38,920 nucleotides of DNA from Rhodospirillales bacterium (lineage in GTDB: Bacteria > Pseudomonadota > Alphaproteobacteria > Rhodospirillales_A > JACZKS01). The notes beneath the pieces were generated by a model. That model was not told the DNA's origin. It was given only the letters and a program-made list of their open reading frames with translations, and searched no databases. Of this stretch, positions 17,393 through 25,107 are shown one piece after another (within the stretch, counting starts at the first letter, position 1; every line of letters starts with the position of its first letter). Both the position numbers and the translations under genes were made by a program. The DNA is taken from contig JABGRG010000033.1 in the NCBI GenBank assembly GCA_018648445.1, positions 1-38,920 of the forward strand, written 5' to 3'.

Positions 17393-18369
17393 GCGCCGCA
17401 CGCACCATCGAGGTGGCGTCCGACGAGGCCGGTTCCCGGCTGGACCGTTGGTTCAAGCGCCATTTCCCCTATCTTTCGCACGGCAAACTGGAAAAGCTGC
17501 TGCGCACGGGTCAGGTCCGTCTGGACGGAAAGCGGGCCAAGTCGGGCGCACGCGTCGAAGCCGGGCAGCAAATCCGCGTGCCGCCATTTATCGACGACCA
17601 GTCCTTGGCTCCGCCAGCACGCTCCGCGCCACCAATTCCGCAGGAAAAGCTGGACGAATTGAAAAGCCTCGTCCTGCATATGGACGACGATATTCTCGCC
17701 ATCAATAAACCGGCGGGGCTGGCGGTGCAGGGTGGAACCAAGACCCGTCATCACCTTGACGCCATGCTGGACGGACTTCGCTTCGGTTCGGACCATCGTC
17801 CGCGTCTGGTTCATCGGTTGGATCGGGATACCTCGGGCGTGCTTTTGCTGGCGCGTAACCCGGTGGCGGCGGCGGCTTTGGCAAAGGGGTTTCGCACGAA
17901 AGAGACACGCAAGCTTTACTGGGCGATCACGGTCGGCGTCCCCGAACCGGAAGAAGGCGAGATCGACGCGCCCCTTGGAAAGGTCGCCGGTCAGCAAGGT
18001 GAACGGGTAATCGCCAATGCCGAGGGAGGGAAATCTGCCCTGACCCGATATCGCGTGCTGGACCATATCGGAAATAAGGCGGCCCTGATCGCACTTTCGC
18101 CGCTTACCGGGCGGACCCACCAGTTGCGCGTCCACATGGCCCATTGCGGCACGCCGATCCAGGGTGACGGAAAATACGGGCGACGGTCCGCGTTTTTGGA
18201 TGCGCCTGGATTGGAAAACCGGCTTCACCTACATGCGCGTGCGATTCGGTTTCCCAACTCAAAGGGGCGAATTATTGAAATTGACGCGCTGCCGCCCGCG
18301 CATTTCGATGTCGCATTTCGCATCCTCGGTCTCGAATTGGGTGGCAATTTGCCACTCGAGTTCCTTTGA
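17389..18369 (+). CDS. rluC: RluC/RluD-family 23S rRNA pseudouridine synthase
   Basis: It converts specific uridines of 23S rRNA to pseudouridine. The 326-aa product from GTG at 17389 has an N-terminal S4 domain (SRLDRWFKRHFPYLSHGKLEKLLRTGQVRLDGK, about residues 14-46) and the catalytic domain, with the nucleophile Asp in HRLDRDTSGVLLLA (about 142-155). GRTHQLRVHMAHCGTPIQGD is the other family motif. RluC and RluD cannot be separated with certainty by eye; the symbol is by best likeness. The start overlaps crcB by four bases. Confidence 0.9.
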   Translation: MSAARTIEVASDEAGSRLDRWFKRHFPYLSHGKLEKLLRTGQVRLDGKRAKSGARVEAGQQIRVPPFIDDQSLAPPARSAPPIPQEKLDELKSLVLHMDDDILAINKPAGLAVQGGTKTRHHLDAMLDGLRFGSDHRPRLVHRLDRDTSGVLLLARNPVAAAALAKGFRTKETRKLYWAITVGVPEPEEGEIDAPLGKVAGQQGERVIANAEGGKSALTRYRVLDHIGNKAALIALSPLTGRTHQLRVHMAHCGTPIQGDGKYGRRSAFLDAPGLENRLHLHARAIRFPNSKGRIIEIDALPPAHFDVAFRILGLELGGNLPLEFL

Positions 18370-18510
18370 CCCCATATATGTTGTGGTTTTTTTCGCGAAT
18401 CTGCGCAAAATAGAGTTGAATTTACGCACTCCTTTCGCATAATCGGCGCCGACCACCTTGGTGGGGTTGGTCGTTCACTCTGCGGATTTCCTCAGGGACC
18501 GTTGATTTTA

Positions 18511-18602
18511 CGTACGGAACGCCGTTTTGCGCGCAGGGAGTCGTACGTGATTGGCACAGATATTGCGTGAGATTTTAAAGAAATTTAAACGTTATTCGTA
18601 CG
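18511..18602 (+). promoter_or_regulatory. Three CGTACG palindromes
   Basis: The six-base palindrome CGTACG occurs at 18511-18516, 18542-18547 and 18597-18602, the last within the ten-base palindrome TTCGTACGAA (18595-18604). One chance copy is expected in about 4 kb, so three in 92 bp is notable. Two are upstream of the sigma-54 promoter candidate and one downstream. They may be binding sites of one regulator. No protein is known to fit from sequence alone. Confidence 0.4.
18552..18566 (+). promoter_or_regulatory. Sigma-54 (RpoN) promoter candidate
   Basis: TGGCACAGATATTGC matches the RpoN consensus TGGCACGNNNNTTGC at 10 of 11 fixed positions, including the essential GG and GC spaced correctly; only G7 is A. 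Transcription would start near 18578 on the + strand, about 95 nt before the secreted-protein gene. Sigma-54 promoters need an AAA+ enhancer-binding protein, and none is encoded in the window. Confidence 0.6.
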
Positions 18603-18672
18603 AAATGGTTCAGTGACGCAGATGCGACCGTCGAAGACGGCGAACATCGGCTCCAGAATGGAGGAAAGAAAA

Positions 18673-19086
18673 GTGAAGGCAATTCGTTTGTTCTCGGCCC
18701 TGTTGGCGCTGGCTGTGTATGCCGGCATTGGTGACGTGGAAGCCGCAGCGGGAAAAGGCTCAAAAAGCAGTGCATCCAACGTCTCGATCGCATCGGTTCC
18801 CGAAGCAAAATTCGATATTTTCGTAAAAGCGCGTTGCCGCGGGAAGATTGCCCAGGTCAACCTGATCAATAAGGGCGACCGGTGGCCCGACCTTGCCAAT
18901 TTCAGAATTATTCGAGCCAGTGACAAGTCGATGATTACCGGACGCAAATTGGTAATGGCCAAAGGTCAGAAGGCGTCGTTCGTCCTTCAGGGGACCTTCC
19001 ATCGCGGCGACGAAATCGGCGTTTTCGTCGATCCGACCTGGACGGAACGGAAATTCACGTTCGATAGCCGTATTACCTGCAAGTAG
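18673..19086 (+). CDS. Small secreted protein of unknown function
   Basis: Not assigned to a named family. From GTG at 18673, eight bases after GGAGG, the product is 137 aa. Residues 1-23 form a signal peptide (MKAIRLFSALLALAVYAGI, cleavage likely near VEAAA). The mature part is basic and looks like an all-beta domain: alternating hydrophobic stretches FDIFVKARC, AQVNLINKGD and KASFVLQGTF. There are two cysteines in the mature protein, in KARCRG and the C-terminal ITCK, well placed for a disulfide joining the first and last strands, as in CARDB/Ig-like folds (an inference). An ATG at 18658 would add five residues. Confidence 0.75.
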   Translation: MKAIRLFSALLALAVYAGIGDVEAAAGKGSKSSASNVSIASVPEAKFDIFVKARCRGKIAQVNLINKGDRWPDLANFRIIRASDKSMITGRKLVMAKGQKASFVLQGTFHRGDEIGVFVDPTWTERKFTFDSRITCK

Positions 19087-19091
19087 TCCTT

Positions 19092-19105
19092 GCGTCGCGC
19101 GACGC
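19092..19105 (+). promoter_or_regulatory. 14-bp perfect palindrome
   Basis: GCGTCGCGCGACGC is a perfect 14-bp palindrome six bases after the secreted-protein stop and 50 bases before the aminotransferase start. It could be a regulator binding site, or form a short RNA hairpin that ends the upstream transcript, but no T-run follows. CG-rich palindromes arise more easily by chance in this DNA. Confidence 0.3.
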
Positions 19106-19155
19106 CATGTGACACTCCCTTCCCGGCAAAAACATCGGCGTAGGGAACATACAAA

Positions 19156-20358
19156 ATGAGCGACGCGAAATCAGCCTCGGCGCTTCTTGCCGGGGGCATG
19201 GCCCGTCTGGGCACCGAATCCGCTTTCGACATTCTGGCCAGAGCCAAAAGGATGGAAGAGGCCGGGCGCGATATCATCAATCTCGGCATCGGTCAGCCCG
19301 ATTTCGCAACGCCGCAAAACATCGTCGAGGCGGGCGTCAAAGCCCTTCGTGATGGACACCACGGATACACTCCGGCCAACGGAACCCTGGCCATTCGCGA
19401 GGCCGTCGCCGCCAACATCGCCGAATACCGAAAGGTCGAGGTCGATCCCGGAAACGTGCTGGTCGTGCCGGGCGGCAAGGTCACCATGTTCTTCGCCGTT
19501 CTTATGTTTGGCGAACCGGGGGCTGAAATCCTCTATCCCAACCCCGGTTTCCCGATTTACGAATCGGTTATCAACTTCACCGGCGCCAAAGCCATTCCCA
19601 TTCCGCTGCACGAGGAAACCGGCTTTTCCTTCAGCGCCCAGGAAGTGCTTGAAAAGATCACCCCAGCCACGCGCCTGATCATTCTGAACAGCCCCGCCAA
19701 TCCGACCGGCGGCGTCGTTCCGCGTGAAGAGTTTGACCAACTGGTCGCAGGCTTGGCCGACCATCCGCAGGTTTTCGTAATGAGCGACGAGATTTACAGC
19801 CGCATGCTCTACGACGGGCGCGAACACGTCAGCCTGCTGGAATACCCGTCAATCCGTGACCGTCTGATTGTGCTGGACGGATGGAGCAAAACGTACGCCA
19901 TGACCGGATGGCGCATGGGCTACAGCATCTGGCCCGATCAATTGATCGAAAAGGCGACACGCCTTTGTATCAATTGCCATTCGTGCGTCAACGCCGCCGC
20001 CCAGATGGCCGGGATCGAGGCCTTGACGGGACCGCAGGACGACGCAATCAAAATGGTTGCCGCCTTCGATAGGCGTCGCAAGATCGTGGTCGAGGAACTG
20101 AACTCCATTCCGGGCTTCCGCTGCATCGAACCGGGCGGCGCGTTTTACGCCTTCCCCAACATCGAGGGCACCGGCATCAGCTCGCACGAAATGCAGGACC
20201 TGCTTTTGGAAAAAGTTGGTGTTGCCACGGTGTCAGGCACCAGTTTCGGCGCGTTCGGCGAAGGCTATTTGCGTATTTCCTACGCCAACAGCGTCGACAA
20301 CATCCGCCTGTCCATGGGCCGTATTCGGGAATTTCTGGCCGCCAGAAACGCCGCCTGA
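19156..20358 (+). CDS. PLP-dependent class I/II aminotransferase
   Basis: A fold-type I aminotransferase of the aspartate/alanine/aromatic group, cytoplasmic. The 400-aa product has the usual active-site set: GQPDF (46-50), NPTGG with Asn182, DEIY with Asp211 and Tyr214, the Schiff-base Lys245 in DGWSKTYAMTGWRMG, Arg253, and the C-terminal carboxylate-binding Arg in YLRISYANS. The amino acid substrate cannot be told from sequence. It lies directly before the kinase-aldolase cluster but is separated from it by a promoter, so it may have its own role. Length and motifs are intact. Confidence 0.9.
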   Translation: MSDAKSASALLAGGMARLGTESAFDILARAKRMEEAGRDIINLGIGQPDFATPQNIVEAGVKALRDGHHGYTPANGTLAIREAVAANIAEYRKVEVDPGNVLVVPGGKVTMFFAVLMFGEPGAEILYPNPGFPIYESVINFTGAKAIPIPLHEETGFSFSAQEVLEKITPATRLIILNSPANPTGGVVPREEFDQLVAGLADHPQVFVMSDEIYSRMLYDGREHVSLLEYPSIRDRLIVLDGWSKTYAMTGWRMGYSIWPDQLIEKATRLCINCHSCVNAAAQMAGIEALTGPQDDAIKMVAAFDRRRKIVVEELNSIPGFRCIEPGGAFYAFPNIEGTGISSHEMQDLLLEKVGVATVSGTSFGAFGEGYLRISYANSVDNIRLSMGRIREFLAARNAA

Positions 20359-20403
20359 TTTCGCCAGACCAACCGAATTCGAAGCGACCGGCGTCTTCCC
20401 CAC

Positions 20404-20433
20404 TTGACACTTTCAGGCGTTTGCGAATAACAT
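20404..20433 (+). promoter_or_regulatory. Sigma-70 promoter for the kinase-aldolase operon
   Basis: A perfect -35 box TTGACA (20404-20409) is followed after 18 bp by TAACAT (20428-20433), four of six matches to TATAAT. The start would be near 20440, with inverted repeats immediately over and after it. It lies in the only sizeable gap between the aminotransferase and dhaK and so probably drives the catabolic genes. Confidence 0.5.
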
Positions 20434-20474
20434 TTCGACGTTTTTTGGAACGATCCAAATCGTTTCCGAAATGT
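20430..20474 (+). promoter_or_regulatory. Nested inverted repeats, candidate operator
   Basis: An outer repeat ACATTTCG (20430-20437) / CGAAATGT (20467-20474) encloses an inner repeat AACGAT (20449-20454) / ATCGTT (20459-20464) with centre CCAA. The outer left arm overlaps the -10 box and the inner dyad lies just downstream of the expected start site, a repressing position. The LacI-type regulator encoded in the cluster is the obvious candidate to bind here. The inner dyad is not a classical LacI-family operator with a central CG, so this assignment is tentative. Confidence 0.5.
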
Positions 20475-20517
20475 CGGTTCGGTAGGTGGCTTTGGATTAC
20501 CGGGGGAGGACGGCACC

Positions 20518-21516
20518 ATGAAAAAGATTCTGAACGACGTATACACCTATGTCGACGAGATGCTTGTCGGATTGTGCGCGGCGCATCCCGAGTTTTATGC
20601 GCAGACTTCCGAAAGCGCGCGCGTGATCAAACGCGCGGACGCACCGATAATGGGCAAGGTAGGCATTGTGACCGGCGGCGGGTCCGGCCATCTTCCGGTA
20701 TTCACCGGCTATGTTGGCAAGGGGCTGCTGGATGCTGCCGCCATTGGCGATGTGTTCGCCTCGCCGTCCGCCGATCAAATGGCCGAGGCCATGCGGGCCG
20801 CCAACGGCGGTGAAGGAGTGTTGCGGCTTTATGGAAATTACGGCGGCGACGTCATGAATTTCGATATGGCGGGCGAAATCGTCGAGATGGAGGATATCGC
20901 GTCCACCACCGTCGTTCTGGCGGACGACGTGGCCAGCGCCAATCCCGAAGAGGCCGAAAAGCGGCGCGGCGTGGCCGGAATGATTTATGCCTTCAAAATC
21001 GCAGGCGCTGCCGCCGATGCCGGAAAAGATCTGGCGGAAGTTACAAGGATTACCCAGAAGGCTGCCGACGCCTGTCGGTCCATCGGTGCGGCGTTATCGT
21101 CGTGCACCGTTCCGCAGGCGGGCAAGCCCACTTTCGATATCGACGAAAGTGAAATGGAAATGGGCATGGGTATTCACGGCGAACCTGGTGTCTGGCGTGG
21201 CCCGCTGAAAAAGGCCGACGAAATCGCCGCCGAAATGATGGACTTCCTGCTGGGCGATATGCCGCTGGCCAAGGGTGATCGCATCTCGCCGTTGATCAAC
21301 AGCCTGGGCGCGACCCCGCCCGAGGAACTCTACATTCTGTATCGTTTCGTCAAGGAGCGGCTGGACGGACTGGGCGTCGAAGTCGTCATGCCACTGGTCG
21401 GCCGTTACGCGACGTCCATGGAAATGTCCGGCGTGTCGTTCACCTTCTGTAAGCTGGACGACGAATTGGAAGGCTACCTGAAAGCGCCCGCCGAATGCGC
21501 TTTTTGGAAGGTTTAG
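20518..21516 (+). CDS. DhaK-like ketose kinase, substrate-binding subunit
   Basis: DhaK subunits bind dihydroxyacetone (or other short ketoses or aldoses) as a hemiaminal on a histidine, for phosphorylation by DhaL. The 332-aa product aligns with E. coli DhaK at an offset of two: His220 in GMGIHGEPG (the covalent histidine), His58 in GGGSGHLP, and Asp111 in GNYGGDVMNF. The residue after His58 is Leu where the classical enzyme has Glu, and VFTGY replaces the following His-containing segment, which may signal a different substrate. It is followed by dhaL after four bases. No DhaM phosphodonor is encoded nearby, so ATP may be the donor. The ribosome site GGGGGAGG is strong. Confidence 0.88.
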   Translation: MKKILNDVYTYVDEMLVGLCAAHPEFYAQTSESARVIKRADAPIMGKVGIVTGGGSGHLPVFTGYVGKGLLDAAAIGDVFASPSADQMAEAMRAANGGEGVLRLYGNYGGDVMNFDMAGEIVEMEDIASTTVVLADDVASANPEEAEKRRGVAGMIYAFKIAGAAADAGKDLAEVTRITQKAADACRSIGAALSSCTVPQAGKPTFDIDESEMEMGMGIHGEPGVWRGPLKKADEIAAEMMDFLLGDMPLAKGDRISPLINSLGATPPEELYILYRFVKERLDGLGVEVVMPLVGRYATSMEMSGVSFTFCKLDDELEGYLKAPAECAFWKV

Positions 21517-21520
21517 GGTT

Positions 21521-22126
21521 ATGGCCCTGACATCCAAGGAACTGGCGGAGGGCTTTGCGCTCGTCGCCGCCAAAATGGAAACATCGGGGGACGAGTTGAA
21601 CGCGCTGGATGCCCAGATCGGTGACGGTGATCTGGGCGTGACCATGATCCGTATCAGCCGGGGCGTGTCCGAAGTTTTGGATGATCTGCCCGATGACGTT
21701 GGCATGGCCTTCATGAAATGCGTTCAGGCGATCACCAAGGTTTCCGGGTCCAGCTATGCCACCCTGGTGGCCACGGCACTCATGAGTGCCGCCAAGGCCT
21801 GCAAGGGGCGCGATCAGGTGCCGTGGTCGGAAGTATCGGCGCTTTTGAACGGCGCAGCCGTGGCCATGATGGCGCGCGGCAAGTCGGAACTGGGCGACAA
21901 GACCGTAATTGACGCCCTCGATGGCGCCCGCGCCGCTGCCGACGGGCTAGATGATCCGGCGGAAATTCTTGCCGCCGTTGCGGCCGCCGTCGATGGCGTT
22001 ATCGAGACCATGCGTGACAAACCCAATCGTGTGGGCCGGGCGCGTATCTGGGCGGAAAAAAGCGTCGGCCTTGATGACCCCGGAATGATCGCCTTTCGCC
22101 GTATGATCGACGGTCTGGCTCAATAG
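21521..22126 (+). CDS. DhaL-like kinase subunit (DAK2 domain)
   Basis: DhaL carries the nucleotide that phosphorylates the sugar bound to DhaK. The 201-aa product has the metal/nucleotide-binding aspartates Asp30, Asp35 and Asp37 in NALDAQIGDGDLG, in the same positions as in E. coli DhaL, though the usual His after the third Asp is Leu. SGSSYATL and GKSELGDKTVIDAL are the other family motifs. In PTS-linked DhaL the ADP is a fixed cofactor rephosphorylated by DhaM; in stand-alone kinases ATP exchanges. Which applies here is unknown. Confidence 0.88.
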   Translation: MALTSKELAEGFALVAAKMETSGDELNALDAQIGDGDLGVTMIRISRGVSEVLDDLPDDVGMAFMKCVQAITKVSGSSYATLVATALMSAAKACKGRDQVPWSEVSALLNGAAVAMMARGKSELGDKTVIDALDGARAAADGLDDPAEILAAVAAAVDGVIETMRDKPNRVGRARIWAEKSVGLDDPGMIAFRRMIDGLAQ

Positions 22127-22144
22127 AAAATAGCGGAGAGAAAT

Positions 22145-22915
22145 GTGTATAGAAAAAGCCTGCTGCGCAAACGCTTCAAAGAAGGCAAAAAGGCCTTCGG
22201 CTGCTGGGTTCAAATCCTTGATCCCGAAATAACCGAAATGCTGTCCATGGTCGGTTTCGATTTTCTGTTGATCGACAACGAACATGGTCCGGGTGATGTC
22301 ATTTCCCTTTTGCACCAGCTTCGCGCGGCGGCTGCCACCGACACCACGCCGGTTGTCCGCATACCGTGGAACGACCCCATCTATATTAAGAAGATACTCG
22401 ATATCGGTGTCGAGGCCGTCATGGTTCCCATGGTCGAGACGGTCGAACAGGCCGAGGCCGCCGTTGCCGCCTGCCGTTATCCGCCGCGTGGTATTCGCGG
22501 AATCGCTCACACCGACGCGCGGGCATCCGACTACGGCCTCAAGGCCACGGAATACCTGGAAACGGCGTCCGATAACGTTTTCATCATCTGTCAGGTGGAA
22601 TCGGCAACTGGTGTCGAGAACGTGGAAAAGATCGCCGCCGTCGACGGTATCGACATGGTTTTCATGGGTCCGTTCGATCTTTCGGCCAGTCTGGGGCGTC
22701 CGGCGGATTTCGATAATCCGCGCCACAAGGAAGCCATGGCCAAGTGCGAAGCGGCGATCAAGGCAGCCGGCAAGTCCATGGGCGGTATCGGCTACGGACC
22801 ATATACGCCGAAGGACTTGTTTGAGCGGGGCTACGATCTGATCGTCGGTGCCGCCGACGTGGGATTGCTTAGGGACAGCGCGTTGGAAAAGGTGAAACAG
22901 AACAAGCCTTTATAA
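22145..22915 (+). CDS. HpcH/HpaI-family aldolase, GarL-like
   Basis: Members are metal-dependent class II aldolases that cleave 2-keto-3-deoxy acids (2-keto-3-deoxyglucarate, 4-hydroxy-2-ketoheptanedioate) to pyruvate and an aldehyde. The 256-aa product, the length of GarL, starts by GTG at 22145. Key residues are present: His47 in DNEHGPGD, Arg72 in VVRIPWND, and the metal ligands Glu152 in QVES and Asp178 in GPFDLS. The residue before Asp178 is Phe, where many relatives have a small residue, possibly shaping the substrate pocket. Placed after the kinase subunits, it probably provides the carbonyl compound that they phosphorylate. Confidence 0.88.
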   Translation: MYRKSLLRKRFKEGKKAFGCWVQILDPEITEMLSMVGFDFLLIDNEHGPGDVISLLHQLRAAAATDTTPVVRIPWNDPIYIKKILDIGVEAVMVPMVETVEQAEAAVAACRYPPRGIRGIAHTDARASDYGLKATEYLETASDNVFIICQVESATGVENVEKIAAVDGIDMVFMGPFDLSASLGRPADFDNPRHKEAMAKCEAAIKAAGKSMGGIGYGPYTPKDLFERGYDLIVGAADVGLLRDSALEKVKQNKPL

Positions 22916-22941
22916 CGAAGGCGTTAGGGACGGGGCGTAAT

Positions 22942-24003
22942 TTGGATCATTTCGCACCATCGAAACCGGAAGTCTCGGGGCGGGCGACATTGCGCGACGT
23001 CGCCGCTCATGCGGGGGTTTCCAAATCAACGGTTTCCCTTGTTTTAAGGGGAAGCTCGCTTGTTGCCGACAAGACCCGCGCGCAGGTCCAGTCATCCATT
23101 CGCGAGATCGGCTACGTTTATAATCGGGGTGCCGCCACCCTGCGTTCGGCCAGTACGCAAACGGTTGGTCTTATCATCCCGCAAATCGACAATCCGTTTT
23201 TTGGCGAGTTTACCGTAGGCGTGGACGAAACCCTGGACCGAGCGGGTTTTTCCGCATTTCTGGCCAACACGTCTGAGACCGAAGCGCGTCAGGACAGGTT
23301 TTTGAACCGCATGCGCGAGCATGGCGTGGATGGCATTCTCGTTTGCCCGTCGGCCGGATCGCGACCGGAACTAGTGCGCCGAATACGTTCGTGGCGGATG
23401 CCCTGCGTTCAGGCGCTGCGCCATGTTCTGGCCAAACAGACCGACTACGTGGCTCCCGACTACCGCCTGGGTTCCCAGCTTGCTACCGAACACCTAATTT
23501 TGCTGGGACATAAGCGCATCGCTTTCATTGGCGGGGCGTTTGAGATGTCGGTCACGCGCGAACGCCGCGGTGGGTTCAAGTCGGTTATGCGCCGTCATGG
23601 TCTGGACGAAAACATCGTCTATTCCTGTTCATCAAATTTCAGGGGTGGGGCAGTCGCCGTGCACGAGGCCTTCGCGACGAAAAATGGGCCGACCGCCGCC
23701 GTTTGTTACAACGATATCGTCGCCATGGGCGTCACCGCCGGTCTTCGCGATATGGGGATCAGGCCCGGCCACGACATCGCCATCACCGGATTTGACGACA
23801 TCGCCGAGGCCTCCGTTTGGTCTCCGGCTCTAACGACCATTGCCGTCAATCCCCGTCGGATCGGTATGGAGGCGGCCACCCTGTTAATGAGGCGCATTGC
23901 AGATCCGAAAGGAAAGACCGAACGGGTGACGTTGCCGCCGCGTCTGGTCATTCGTGAATCATGCGGTTCTCCGGGTAACGGAGGTGCCGCAAAAGGGGTA
24001 TAA
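22942..24003 (+). CDS. LacI-family transcriptional regulator (TTG start)
   Basis: The 353-aa product has an N-terminal LacI helix-turn-helix (TLRDVAAHAGVSKSTVSLVLRG, about residues 16-37) and a hinge with RGAATLRSASTQTVGLIIP. The periplasmic-binding-protein-like effector domain includes NPFFGEF, GHKRIAFIGG and GFDDIAEASVWSPALTTI. TTG at 22942 is the only suitable start; GGGACGGGG lies a few bases upstream. It is inside the operon between the aldolase and the transporter, so it most likely senses a pathway intermediate or the imported compound and controls the cluster. Confidence 0.9.
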   Translation: MDHFAPSKPEVSGRATLRDVAAHAGVSKSTVSLVLRGSSLVADKTRAQVQSSIREIGYVYNRGAATLRSASTQTVGLIIPQIDNPFFGEFTVGVDETLDRAGFSAFLANTSETEARQDRFLNRMREHGVDGILVCPSAGSRPELVRRIRSWRMPCVQALRHVLAKQTDYVAPDYRLGSQLATEHLILLGHKRIAFIGGAFEMSVTRERRGGFKSVMRRHGLDENIVYSCSSNFRGGAVAVHEAFATKNGPTAAVCYNDIVAMGVTAGLRDMGIRPGHDIAITGFDDIAEASVWSPALTTIAVNPRRIGMEAATLLMRRIADPKGKTERVTLPPRLVIRESCGSPGNGGAAKGV

Positions 24004-24097
24004 CGTAAGTATCGCGATTTTTAGCGAAGCGGAATGCCCAAAAAACCGCGTCTCGCGTGTGTGGGGGGCGGATGTTAAAACACAGAGGAGGAAGGCG

Positions 24098-25078
24098 ATG
24101 AAGTTTAAATCAGTAGCAAAAACTCTTGGTGTTGCCGCAGCTGCGGTTGGCATGGTTGCCGTTTCCTATGGCACGGCTTTGGCCAAATATCCCGAACGCC
24201 CGATCCAAATCATCATTCCCTGGGGTGCCGGCGGCGGAACCGATGCCACCGGCCGTATGATCGGCACTATCCTCAAGAAATACGTCGGCGTTCCGGTGAA
24301 CGTGGTCAACCGCACCGGCGGTCAGGGCGTTGTCGGCCATTCGGCCATCGCCAATGCCAAAGCGGACGGCTACACCCTCGGCGTTGCCACCGTTGAAATC
24401 GCTATGATGCACTGGGTCGGCCTGACCAAGCTGACCTCCGACGCCTACACCCCCATCGGCCTCTATAACGTCGATCCCGCCGGTGTACAGGTAAATGCCG
24501 ATTCGCCCTGGAACAGCGCCCAGGACATGATCGACGCCATGAAGGCCAACCCCGGCAAGTACAAAGGCTCGGGCACCTCTCAGGGCGGCATCTGGCATCT
24601 GGCGTTGGCCGGTATGCTTCAGGCCGCCGGCGTCGATTCGGCTGCCGCACCGTGGGTTCCCAGCAAGGGCGCCGCTCCGGGCCTCAAAGAACTGGTCGCC
24701 GATGGCGTTGCCGTCGTGACCTGTTCGCCAACCGAAGCCGGTCCGCTTGCCAATGCCGGTAAAGTCAAAATCCTTGCCGCCATGAGCGACGAACGCATGG
24801 GCGCTTTCCCTGACGTTCCGACGCTTAAAGAACAGGGTATTGACTGGGCGCTGGGCGCGTGGCGTTCCTTCGTTGGCCCCAAGGGTATGCCGCAAGAAGC
24901 CATCGACGTGCTGGTTCCGGCTTTCGCCAAGGTCGTCAAGGATCCGGACTTCGTGAAATTCATGAACAAGCGTGGCTTCCAGATCGTTTATCGTGATCCC
25001 GCAGGCCTGAAGAAATGGTACAAGCAGGCCGACAAGGACATGGGCGGCGTTCTCAAGGCCGTTGGTCTCGTCAAGTAA
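24098..25078 (+). CDS. tctC: Tripartite tricarboxylate transporter, solute-binding protein (TctC family)
   Basis: A periplasmic binding protein that captures a carboxylate for the TctAB membrane part. The start ATG at 24098 follows GAGGAGG, giving 326 aa; the open frame upstream overlaps the lacI end and is not used. Residues 1-29 are a signal peptide ending at TALA-KYPE. The mature protein begins KYPERPIQIIIPWGAGGGTD, the family hallmark, with the loop that binds the ligand carboxylate. TctC-type ligands range from citrate and other dicarboxylates to aromatic and sugar acids, so the ligand is unknown. An intergenic gap of 94 bases precedes it. Confidence 0.92.
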   Translation: MKFKSVAKTLGVAAAAVGMVAVSYGTALAKYPERPIQIIIPWGAGGGTDATGRMIGTILKKYVGVPVNVVNRTGGQGVVGHSAIANAKADGYTLGVATVEIAMMHWVGLTKLTSDAYTPIGLYNVDPAGVQVNADSPWNSAQDMIDAMKANPGKYKGSGTSQGGIWHLALAGMLQAAGVDSAAAPWVPSKGAAPGLKELVADGVAVVTCSPTEAGPLANAGKVKILAAMSDERMGAFPDVPTLKEQGIDWALGAWRSFVGPKGMPQEAIDVLVPAFAKVVKDPDFVKFMNKRGFQIVYRDPAGLKKWYKQADKDMGGVLKAVGLVK

Positions 25079-25107
25079 CGCGATCACTTCGAGCGAAAGA
25101 TAATAAT

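Larger units (their letters stand above)
18370..18672 (+). other. Intergenic region (303 bp) with regulatory signals
   Basis: No gene was seen here. After the rluC stop there is a run of seven T (about 18387-18393) without a good stem before it. Near 18450 is a dyad, CCACC-TT-GGTGG, within a wider GACCA...TGGTC. The right part holds three CGTACG palindromes and a sigma-54-type promoter, and the segment 18566-18610 is AT-rich. The region probably marks the left edge of the accessory block and drives the small secreted protein. Confidence 0.6.

Noticed and set aside
18341..18355. Hairpin GTGGCA-ATT-TGCCAC near the end of rluC as a terminator
   Set aside because: It is inside the coding sequence, and the nearest T-run starts more than 30 bases after the stem, too far for an intrinsic terminator.
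24004..24097. Second copy of the dhaK-type operator or a promoter before tctC
   Set aside because: The gap has CCC...GGG and CGCG-TCT-CGCG complementarity but no dyad like AACGAT/ATCGTT and no convincing -35/-10 pair, so tctC is more likely read from the upstream promoter.
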